DNA of 64,000 nt from Larkinella insperata (GTDB taxonomy: Bacteria; Bacteroidota; Bacteroidia; Cytophagales; Spirosomataceae), in contig NZ_CP110973.1 of the NCBI RefSeq assembly GCF_026248825.1, positions 4,361,501 through 4,425,500 on the forward strand, in the 5' to 3' direction. Below the pieces are notes generated by a model that saw only the letters and a list, made by a program, of their open reading frames with translations, was not told the origin of the DNA and made no database searches. Both the position numbers and the translations under genes were made by a program. Shown here piece by piece: positions 25,267-32,277 of this stretch. Position 1 is the first letter of the stretch; every line of letters starts with the position of its first letter.

Positions 25267-25645
25267 ATGGAGTCTTCCCGAATAGAGAAAGGCTAATTTG
25301 CCGATAGCGTCGAGAAGCGCCTTAAGGCGTATATGCTGCGGTGTATTCAGGTTTTTCGCTCATTACCCAACTCGTTTGAAGCACAACATTTCGGGAAACA
25401 GCTACTGCGTTGTTCCTCATCGTCAGTAGCAGACTACCGCGCCGTCCGGCGAGCACGAAGTCAAAATGAGTTTTTCGCCAAGATGTAGTATTGTTGTAGA
25501 GGAGCTGGACGAATCACTCTTTTGGCTCGAGACCTTAGTTGAAACCTCCATTGTTTCAGAAACCCGATTAAGCGATTTGTTGAATGAAGGAAGTCAGCTC
25601 TTGAGAATACTTTCAAAATCAAGAAGCAGTACAAAAACGAACTGA
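25267..25645 (+). pseudogene. Four-helix-bundle (S23 / 23S rRNA intervening-sequence protein) pseudogene
   Basis: Read from ATG 25267, the frame gives a TAA at 25294, then FADSVEKRLKAYMLRCIQVF, RSLPNSFEAQHFGKQLLR, CSSSVADYRAVRRARSQ and NEFFAKM, then TAG at 25486. Skipping one T at 25486 restores SIVVEELDESLFWLE and a tail to TGA at 25645. The GKQLLR, YRAVRRARS, EF-AKM and E-LDESLFWLE signatures are those of the S23/IVS four-helix-bundle family, which includes the accessory protein Avd of diversity-generating retroelements. One nonsense codon and one frameshift make it a pseudogene. The rest is well preserved, so decay is recent. Confidence 0.8.
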
Positions 25646-25646
25646 C

Positions 25647-25681
25647 TTTCACTCAATCGCTCAATCACTAATTCACTCAAT
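25647..25681. repeat. GAGTGAA repeat, right flank of the S23-family pseudogene
   Basis: TTTCACTCAATCGCTCAATC plus CACTAATTCACTCAAT holds four spaced copies of a CACTCAAT-like unit. It ends 5 bp before the isomerase ATG and opposes the left flank at 25232-25250. Confidence 0.5.
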
Positions 25682-25686
25682 AGATC

Positions 25687-26739
25687 ATGAAAACCATTCA
25701 AGGACCCGCCATTTTTCTGGCACAATTCCTGGGTGATACCGAGCCCTTTAACTCACTGGAGTCCATTGCCAAATACATGGCCGATCTGGGCTACAAAGGC
25801 ATTCAGATCCCGACCTGGGATCCCCGCATGATTGACCTCAAGCAGGCCGCCGAAAGCACGGGATACTGCGACGACCTGAAAGGCAAACTGAAAGATATCG
25901 GCGTGGAAATCACCGAACTTTCAACCCACTTGCAGGGCCAGCTGGTGGCGGTCCACCCGGCTTACGGCGAAATGTTCAACGGGTTTGGACCGGCCGAACT
26001 GGCGGGCAAACCGAAAGAGCAGCAGGAGTGGGCCACGCAGCAACTCCTGTGGGCGGCCAAAGCCAGCCAGAACCTGGGCCTGACTTCGCACGTCACTTTC
26101 TCCGGCGCTCTGCTGTGGCCGTATGTGTACCCGTGGCCGCAACGTCCGGCGGGGTTGGTAACGACGGCCTTCCAGGAGCTGGCCAAACGCTGGACCCCAA
26201 TCCTGAACGCATTCGACGAAGCAGGGGTGGATGTAGGCTACGAACTGCACCCGGGCGAAGACCTGCACGACGGGGTCACATTCGAGATATTCCTCGATCA
26301 CGTCAACGGTCACCCGCGCGCCGGGATCAACTACGACCCCAGCCACTTTATCCTGCAACAACTGGATTACCTGCAGTTCATCGACTTCTACCACGACCGG
26401 ATTTACGCCTTCCACGTCAAGGATGCCGAGTTTAATCCCACCGGCAAACAGGGCGTTTACGGCGGCTACCAGGGCTGGGTCGAGCGCGCGGGCCGGTTCC
26501 GTTCGCTGGGCGACGGTCAGGTTGATTTCGGCGGTATTTTCAGCAAACTGTCGCAGTACGACTACGACGGCTGGGCGGTATTGGAGTGGGAGTGCGCCAT
26601 CAAGCACCCCGAGCAGGGCGCGGCTGAAGGGGCGCCGTTCATCCAGGATCACATCATCCGGGTAACCGAGCGGGCCTTCGACGACTTCGCCGGAACGGGC
26701 GCTGACGAGGAATTTAACAAGCGCGTACTGGGCTTGTAA
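25687..26739 (+). CDS. Sugar phosphate isomerase/epimerase (xylose-isomerase-like TIM barrel)
   Basis: A 350-residue cytosolic TIM barrel of the AP-endonuclease-2/xylose-isomerase-like group, which isomerises or epimerises sugars using a divalent metal. Likely metal ligands are Glu in GYELHPGEDLHD, Asp/His in NYDPSHFIL, the His in AFHVKDAEF and the Glu in AVLEWECA. There is no signal peptide. It follows the two oxidoreductases in the same direction but is separated from them by the S23 pseudogene element, which may have reduced co-transcription. Confidence 0.9.
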   Translation: MKTIQGPAIFLAQFLGDTEPFNSLESIAKYMADLGYKGIQIPTWDPRMIDLKQAAESTGYCDDLKGKLKDIGVEITELSTHLQGQLVAVHPAYGEMFNGFGPAELAGKPKEQQEWATQQLLWAAKASQNLGLTSHVTFSGALLWPYVYPWPQRPAGLVTTAFQELAKRWTPILNAFDEAGVDVGYELHPGEDLHDGVTFEIFLDHVNGHPRAGINYDPSHFILQQLDYLQFIDFYHDRIYAFHVKDAEFNPTGKQGVYGGYQGWVERAGRFRSLGDGQVDFGGIFSKLSQYDYDGWAVLEWECAIKHPEQGAAEGAPFIQDHIIRVTERAFDDFAGTGADEEFNKRVLGL

Positions 26740-26926
26740 GCGATGTTGAGGGAGGGGTAGTGAGATTCTGCATCCAGACTTTTGCTGCAACTCCCTCAAA
26801 ATTTTAAACCGACCCCGGTTTTTGCCGGTTTAAAGGGCTGGGATTCCGCTGGTCATTAAGCCAGCGGATCGCTCGCGTAGCAACCCTAGATTCGCTTCGT
26901 GAATAGCACTTTAAACGCTCAAAAGC

Positions 26927-27130
26927 ATGGCAGGTCAAGGATCGGGCGGCAATGTACTGGCAGCCCTCTGTAGTTTTTTTATCCCCGGATTCGGGCAGTT
27001 GTTGCAGGGGCGTCTGCTCATGGCGTTTGTGCAGTTTGCTTTGGCGGGCGTACTCTGGTTTTTTCTCCTCGGCTGGCTGATTCATCTCTGGTCCATTGTT
27101 GACGCAGCCCGGTTTGATCCGGCAAAATAG
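26927..27130 (+). CDS. Small membrane protein (67 aa)
   Basis: A 67-residue protein, MAGQGSGGNVLAALCSFFIP at its start, with two hydrophobic helices (about 9-28 and 32-53) joined by a GQLLQGR turn, and ending in VDAARFDPAK. The pattern resembles TM2-type small membrane proteins of unknown role. Size, composition and an uninterrupted frame support a real gene. A 15-base direct repeat (CCCCGGTTTTTGCCG at 26813 and 27142) flanks it, which may be chance. Confidence 0.7.
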   Translation: MAGQGSGGNVLAALCSFFIPGFGQLLQGRLLMAFVQFALAGVLWFFLLGWLIHLWSIVDAARFDPAK

Positions 27131-27288
27131 GATAGGTCCGGCCCCGGTTTTTGCCGTCGATCCCGGTACGTGACTCCGCTCCGTAGAACCTCAAGTTTTC
27201 CCTGACGTGTAAAACGGAACGTGTGATGGGGGCTTCGTGTCCGCATCCTACAGTCATAAATACAGGCAAAGTCCTTCATTCTTTCAAG

Positions 27289-27320
27289 AACTCGTTATAT
27301 TTGAACAACCATAACGAGTT
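27289..27320. promoter_or_regulatory. ModE-type operator overlapping the modABC promoter
   Basis: AACTCGTTAT (27289-27298) and ATAACGAGTT (27311-27320) form a perfect inverted repeat ending 3 bp before the modA ATG. The core CGTTATATT, 9 bases, ATAACG matches the E. coli ModE operator in both half sites and spacing as I recall it. A full -7 box, TATATTTG (27296-27303), lies inside the left half of the operator. Repression by a molybdate-sensing ModE homologue is inferred; no modE gene is in the window. Confidence 0.7.
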
Positions 27321-27323
27321 TCT

Positions 27324-28061
27324 ATGCGCCACTGGCTAATTCTCCTTCTTTTCGTCCTGGCTGGGCCTTCCAACGCCCAGAAAGTCCGGGTGGCGGTGGC
27401 GGCCAATGCCCAGTTTGTGATGGAGAAGCTCCAGGCTGGATTTAAAAAGAAAACCGGGCTGGAAATCGAGCCCATCGTCAATTCGTCGGGTAAGCTGACA
27501 ACCCAGATTCAGAACGGCGCCCCCTTTGACGTTTTTCTGTCGGCCGATATGGAGTACCCCGCAGCGGTTGACAAAGCCGGAATGGCGGCAACCAAACCGA
27601 AAATTTATGCCTACGGACTATTGGTGCTCTGGACCCGGGCCGACATCGACCCCGCGCCGGGAATTGCCGTCCTGAACGACAAACGAATTCATAAAATTGC
27701 CGTCGCCAATCCCAGAATGGCTCCCTACGGTGCTGCGGCCGTAGCGGTAATGGCTCAGCAAAAACGGTTGGACATCTTACAACCCAAAATCGTTTACGGT
27801 GAAAGCATCGCACAGGTCAACCAATACCTGATTTCGGGGGCGGTCGAAGCGGGTTTTACGGCGAAATCCGTCGTTCTGGAACCGTCGATGCAGGGGAGGG
27901 GAAGATGGGCCAACGTCAAAGGGGCCGCGCCGATCGCGCAGGGGGTGGTTTTACTGAAAGGGGCCAAAGCCCATGCCCGCCAATTTTATGACTATCTGTT
28001 TTCGCCGGAAGCCCGGGCTATTTTCCGGCGCTACGGCTACCAAACGCCCGTGCACCCATGA
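27324..28061 (+). CDS. modA: Molybdate ABC transporter substrate-binding protein
   Basis: A 245-residue periplasmic binding protein that captures molybdate or tungstate. It has a cleavable signal (about 1-18, ending in PSNA), then KVRVAVAANAQFVMEKL, the NSSGKLTTQI loop whose Ser residues bind the oxyanion, ADMEYPAAVDKAG and GESIAQVNQYLISGAVEAGF, all standard for ModA. The stop overlaps the modB start by 4 bp (ATGA). Transcription is probably from the ModE-type promoter 4-35 bp upstream. Confidence 0.94.
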   Translation: MRHWLILLLFVLAGPSNAQKVRVAVAANAQFVMEKLQAGFKKKTGLEIEPIVNSSGKLTTQIQNGAPFDVFLSADMEYPAAVDKAGMAATKPKIYAYGLLVLWTRADIDPAPGIAVLNDKRIHKIAVANPRMAPYGAAAVAVMAQQKRLDILQPKIVYGESIAQVNQYLISGAVEAGFTAKSVVLEPSMQGRGRWANVKGAAPIAQGVVLLKGAKAHARQFYDYLFSPEARAIFRRYGYQTPVHP

Positions 28062-28729
28062 CTGATTTCGACTGGCAGCCTTTGTTACTGACGCTGCGGC
28101 TTGCTACGGTTACGACCGGGTTGCTGCTGCTGGCCGGGATTCCGCTGGCCGGTTGGCTGGCGGAATCCCGGTTTCGGCTCAAACCGGCGGTTGAAGCCGT
28201 GATTAGCCTGCCGCTGGTGTTGCCGCCGTCGGTTCTGGGGTTTTACTTCCTGCTGGCGTTTAGCCCCACGGGGTTGCTGGGCAAGAAACTGCTTGCGTGG
28301 TTTGATCTGCGTCTGCTATTTACATTTGAGGGGCTGGTGGTGGCATCGCTTTTTTACAGCCTGCCGTTCATGGTTCATCCCGTTCAGGCCGGGCTGGAAA
28401 ATCTGCCCGCATCGCTGCGGGAAGCCTCTTATACATTGGGCAAATCGCGCTGGGAAACGTTTGTGCGGATTTTGCTACCCAACATAAAACCGTCGTTGCT
28501 GACGGGGGTTGTGCTTTCGTTTGCGCACACGATCGGTGAGTTTGGGCTGGTCCTGATGATTGGCGGCAACCTGCCCGGCCAGACCCGCGTGGCTTCCGTT
28601 GCGATTTACGACGAAGTGGAATTGCTGCATTATGACACCGCCAACGTTTACGCGCTGTTGCTCCTGGCCGTGTCTTTCGGAATTTTACTGGCGGTTTACG
28701 CCATCAACCGGCGATGGGTGATATTCTGA
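28058..28729 (+). CDS. modB: Molybdate ABC transporter permease
   Basis: A 223-residue inner-membrane permease with five or six spans. The ATPase-coupling loop EAAxxLG...R occurs as REASYTLGKSRWETFVRI, and the PLVLPPSVLGFYFLLAF segment is typical of ModB. It overlaps modA by 4 bp and modC by 1 bp (TGATG), so the three genes are translationally coupled. Confidence 0.95.
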   Translation: MTDFDWQPLLLTLRLATVTTGLLLLAGIPLAGWLAESRFRLKPAVEAVISLPLVLPPSVLGFYFLLAFSPTGLLGKKLLAWFDLRLLFTFEGLVVASLFYSLPFMVHPVQAGLENLPASLREASYTLGKSRWETFVRILLPNIKPSLLTGVVLSFAHTIGEFGLVLMIGGNLPGQTRVASVAIYDEVELLHYDTANVYALLLLAVSFGILLAVYAINRRWVIF

Positions 28730-29589
28730 TGCCCACGATTCGGCTGCACGCCCGCATGAACCTGCTGTTTGCCAGCGGTCCGGCTCCCCTCGATGTTGAT
28801 TTTACGCTGAAAGCCGGAAGTCTTACGGGGTTATACGGTCCTTCCGGTTCGGGAAAAACCACGCTGCTGCGTATTCTGGCGGGACTGACCGGGCCGGAGA
28901 CGGGGATTATTCAGGTGGGTGACCAGATCTGGCTTGATACCAGCCGGCGAATCAACGTGCCGACGCAGCAGCGAAACGTGGGAATGGTGTTCCAGGATGC
29001 TGCGCTGTTTCCAAACATGACGGTTCGGGAGAATGTGCAGTATGCCGCCGAAAACCGGCGGGATCCCATTGTCGATGAACTCCTGGAACTGGCCGGTCTG
29101 ATGAATCTGGCTGGTCGGAAACCCGCCAGCCTGTCGGGGGGGCAGCGCCAGCGGGTGGCACTGATCCGGGCACTGGCGCGTCGGCCCCGGATGCTGCTGC
29201 TGGATGAACCCTTCTCGGCCCTCGACGTCGAAACCCGCGAACAACTGCTGGCCGAACTGGTCCGATTACACCAGCGTTTTGGCACCACTACGGTGTTGGT
29301 ATCCCATCATCAGGAAGAAATCCAGCGCGTTGCGGACCAGGTTATCAGGCTGGAACAGGGGAAGGCTTATTTGGTAGAACCGGCCCTCAGCGCACGTAAA
29401 AAAGACCCTTTGTCAGTACACGGTGTCATTACCGCTCTTCGCACCGAAGCAGGGCTGGCCCAGATTCAGATTCAGGTAGGAAACGAGCGGATAACGCTGG
29501 AAGTACCGTTAAATACGTCGGAATGGCAGCCCGGACAACCCGTAATGGTGTCCATCACGTCTGCTGCCCAAGTACGGAAGATGGATTGA
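28729..29589 (+). CDS. modC: Molybdate ABC transporter ATP-binding protein
   Basis: A 286-residue ATPase that powers ModAB. Walker A is GPSGSGKTT near residue 35-43, the signature is LSGGQRQRVAL, Walker B is MLLLDEPFSALD, and the switch His is in VSHHQEEI. The C-terminal part (about 225-286) is a molybdate-binding-like TOBE region ending in MVSITSAAQVRKMD, but it is shorter than in E. coli. ATG at 28729 overlaps the modB stop by one base. A longer start at 28714 is possible. Confidence 0.94.
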   Translation: MPTIRLHARMNLLFASGPAPLDVDFTLKAGSLTGLYGPSGSGKTTLLRILAGLTGPETGIIQVGDQIWLDTSRRINVPTQQRNVGMVFQDAALFPNMTVRENVQYAAENRRDPIVDELLELAGLMNLAGRKPASLSGGQRQRVALIRALARRPRMLLLDEPFSALDVETREQLLAELVRLHQRFGTTTVLVSHHQEEIQRVADQVIRLEQGKAYLVEPALSARKKDPLSVHGVITALRTEAGLAQIQIQVGNERITLEVPLNTSEWQPGQPVMVSITSAAQVRKMD

Positions 29590-29597
29590 TGCCAAAG

Positions 29598-29625
29598 AAA
29601 AAGCCCCGAAACCTCAGGGCTTTTT
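29598..29625 (+). terminator. Intrinsic terminator of modABC
   Basis: AAAAAGCCC pairs with GGGCTTTTT around a 10-base loop, 9 bp after the modC stop codon, ending in five T residues. Confidence 0.85.
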
Positions 29626-30232
29626 ACTACCATTTTCTCTGTCCTACCTACCTTACCCGGTTAGGAGTAAGGCTCAAAAAAGATTGAATAACCCGTCCAG
29701 CCGATTGCCTCGGTGAATCGTTGCCGCTAATGGAACCGCCTGAACTTTCCGGCTGATCACTCAGAAGCAAGCGAGGTTAAAAATATCGTTAAATCCACAC
29801 CCTTTTAGCGGGCTGTCCTCGAGCCGGGCTGCACATGGTGTGGCCTACTTATCTCTAAAAGATTGGATGAAAAATCGAGCGTGGGAACACAAAAATTCAA
29901 TGTCGATACTGGCTCAAAACGAGCAGTATGGCAGGGGATTTCATCATGTTCATACACGTTATACACTTAACTAACGCCTAAAGGTAGGTAAAGTGTCTGG
30001 TAAATGCAAGCGGTAAAGGCTAGATAATCATAGAAAAAGTGCAGTTTTTTTTCCAATGGTATTATGATCAATTTTTTATACTGTTTTAAAACATTTTTCA
30101 CTATTGTTGGACACCAACGTCTGTTTATTGACTATTTACCCGAAAGTTTCAATCAATACAACTAATTTACCCGCCGGAACAAGTTGTTCACCGCTGATCG
30201 ATTAGTTGGCTTTGACGGATAAAAATGCAATT
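29626..30232. other. Long AT-rich intergenic region, no gene seen
   Basis: About 600 bp between the modC terminator and the metallo-hydrolase start. I find no conserved ORF on either strand (the best is a 35-codon frame from 29868), no tRNA or known RNA. CCTTAC and GTAAGG pair near 29649-29673. The 3' half is strongly AT-rich. It must contain the promoter for the downstream gene pair. Confidence 0.5.
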
Positions 30233-31069
30233 ATGACCATAAAGACAATTGACACTGGTTTTTTTAAGTTAGACGGGGGAGCCATGTTTGGGGTTGTCCC
30301 GAAAACGCTTTGGAGTAAACAGCATCCGGCCGACGACGCCAACCGCTGCACCTGGGCAATGCGGTGTTTGCTGGTGGAAAGCGGCCGGCAGTTGCTGCTG
30401 ATCGATACCGGTATGGGCAACAAACAGGACGCCCGGTTTTTCAGTCATTACGATCCCCACGGTGAGGCATCCCTGTTGAAGTCCATCCAGCAGGCGGGGT
30501 ATTCCGAAAAAGACGTTACGGATGTGCTGCTGACGCATCTGCATTTCGACCACGTAGGCGGAGCGGTTCGGCGGATGGGGGAGCAGTTGGAGCCGACCTT
30601 TCCGATGGCCACCTACTGGAGCCACAGTGACCACTGGCAATGGGCCGTTCATCCGAACCCCCGCGAAAAGGCGTCGTTTCTGACGGAAAATATCACGCCC
30701 TTGCAGGAGAGTGGTCAGTTGCAGTTTGTCGACCAACACCCGTTTCCCTTTCCGGATGTGGAGCTGTTGCCGGTTGATGGGCATACCGAGAAGATGACGC
30801 TGCCGATCCTCCGGGTGGGGAACCAAACTGTCGCGTATGTGGCGGATCTGATCCCCTCCGCGGCCCACGTTCCGCTGCCCTGGGTGATGAGCTACGATGT
30901 GCGGCCGTTGCTGACCATGCAGGAAAAAGCGCAGTTGTTGCAACGGGCCGCCGACGAAAACTGGATCCTGGTTTTCGAACATGACCCGTTGATCGAAGCG
31001 GCAACCGTCGAATCCACTGAAAAAGGCATTCGGATTCGTGACAAAGGCGCGCTGGCTTCGTTCTTATAG
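30233..31069 (+). CDS. MBL-fold metallo-hydrolase
   Basis: A 278-residue metallo-beta-lactamase-fold enzyme. The metal site THLHFDHVGG is intact (about residues 103-112), with further ligands in the VDGHTEKM (His) and VAYVADLIPSAAH (Asp) regions. There is no signal peptide, so it is cytosolic. Relatives include lactonases that cleave acyl-homoserine or other lactones, but substrate specificity cannot be read. ATG at 30233 begins MTIKTIDTGFFKLDGG, the normal N-terminus. The patatin gene follows 30 bp later. Confidence 0.88.
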   Translation: MTIKTIDTGFFKLDGGAMFGVVPKTLWSKQHPADDANRCTWAMRCLLVESGRQLLLIDTGMGNKQDARFFSHYDPHGEASLLKSIQQAGYSEKDVTDVLLTHLHFDHVGGAVRRMGEQLEPTFPMATYWSHSDHWQWAVHPNPREKASFLTENITPLQESGQLQFVDQHPFPFPDVELLPVDGHTEKMTLPILRVGNQTVAYVADLIPSAAHVPLPWVMSYDVRPLLTMQEKAQLLQRAADENWILVFEHDPLIEAATVESTEKGIRIRDKGALASFL

Positions 31070-31098
31070 ATGAATGATCTAGAAACCAACCGATTGAT

Positions 31099-31866
31099 AT
31101 GAAATTTGGCTTAGTGCTTTCCGGGGGAGGGGCGCGGGGCATTGCGCACCTGGGTGTTTTGAAAGGCTTAGTGGAGGAGGGATTCTCGTTCAGTCAGATT
31201 TCGGGGACCAGTGCCGGGGCCATCACCGGTGCTCTGTTTGCCAATGGCTATACGCCCGACGAAATCCTGAAAATCATCGAAACCACCCCGTTGTACCGGC
31301 ATATCCGGCCCGCCTTTACCCGGATGGGGCTGCTGCGCATCGACAAAGCGGAAGCCGTCTTCCGGACTTATTTGTCCCATGACAGCTTCGAAGCGCTGCA
31401 AATTCCGATGCACATTGCGGCCACGGATTTAACCGAGGGCTGTTTGACGGTATTTGAAACCGGCGAGCTGGTCCGACCGATGCTGGCTTCCTGCTGTTTG
31501 CCCGGTATTTTCGAGCCTTATTCGATCAACAGACACCAGTACGTCGACGGGGCTGTGCTCAACAACATGCCGGTGGAAGTGATCGAGGAAAAAGTAGACT
31601 TCATTGTGGGCGTACATTGCAACCCGTTCACCCTGCAAAAACCCATCACGTCAATCAAGGGCGTGCTGGAGCGGAGCCTGATTCTGGCCGTTCGGAGCAA
31701 AACCCGGGAACGCCTGACCCGGTGTAACCTCCTGATTGAACCGCCCGAACTGAGTCGCTACGATGTTTTTGACTGGCGACGCGCCCGGGAGATCTTCCGG
31801 GTTGGTTACCAGTACACCCAGTCCATCAAACCGCAATTGATTCAAACCCTTGCTTCTGCGATTTAA
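31099..31866 (+). CDS. Patatin-like phospholipase
   Basis: A 255-residue serine lipase/phospholipase of the patatin (RssA/YchK-like) group. The oxyanion-hole GGGARG is at residues 9-14, the nucleophile motif GTSAG near 38-42 and the dyad Asp in DGAVLNNMP near residue 150. No signal peptide, so it acts on inner-membrane or cytosolic lipids. It follows the MBL hydrolase closely in the same direction and may be co-transcribed. Confidence 0.93.
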   Translation: MKFGLVLSGGGARGIAHLGVLKGLVEEGFSFSQISGTSAGAITGALFANGYTPDEILKIIETTPLYRHIRPAFTRMGLLRIDKAEAVFRTYLSHDSFEALQIPMHIAATDLTEGCLTVFETGELVRPMLASCCLPGIFEPYSINRHQYVDGAVLNNMPVEVIEEKVDFIVGVHCNPFTLQKPITSIKGVLERSLILAVRSKTRERLTRCNLLIEPPELSRYDVFDWRRAREIFRVGYQYTQSIKPQLIQTLASAI

Positions 31867-32277
31867 AATTGAAGTATTATAATCTTTTTTAGTGATTTCA
31901 TTAGGTTGCTGAATTAGGACTCAAAAGGTATTTTATGTCTGGAAAAAGGAGGTAGAGGAATTGTGCCAAAGACCGCTGTCTCATTTTAATCAACAAATTT
32001 AGCCCAAAATCAGAAAATTAAGTAAGCGGTTTTTCTGCCGGTAAATGCCTTTCTGAAAATCAGCAATCCGCTGTTCAATAAGCGGTTGAAAAAGTCTGGT
32101 TATTTTCATGGGGAAACCTTAAGAGTCCTCAAAACTGGAGGTAGTATGCCAGCATACATTTTTTTTGGGAATGGCGCTCCAGATATTTCTTGATTTGCAT
32201 TAAATTGCGATAAAGTTCCTTATCCGTAATTGGGTGAGAACTGATTTTTCCATCTTTTTTTCAACAAACCTATTTGT
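31867..32277. promoter_or_regulatory. Upstream region of the first SusCD locus
   Basis: A 411-bp AT-rich gap with no ORF. TAAGCGGTT occurs at about 32023 and 32079, and CCGCT/AGCGG pair at 32069-32085. GTATGC-CA-GCATAC at 32144-32157 is followed by ATTTTTTTT and could be a small terminator or an operator. No TAnnTTTG box is clear. Confidence 0.4.

Noticed and set aside
26813..27156. 15-base direct repeat CCCCGGTTTTTGCCG on both sides of the small membrane protein gene
   Set aside because: Surrounding sequence is not shared, no transposase or target-site duplication is seen, and a 15-base match in Cytophagales intergenic DNA may be chance.
27131..27288. Possible molybdenum-cofactor riboswitch upstream of modA
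   Set aside because: The promoter box lies only about 20 bp before the start codon, leaving no room for a structured leader RNA.
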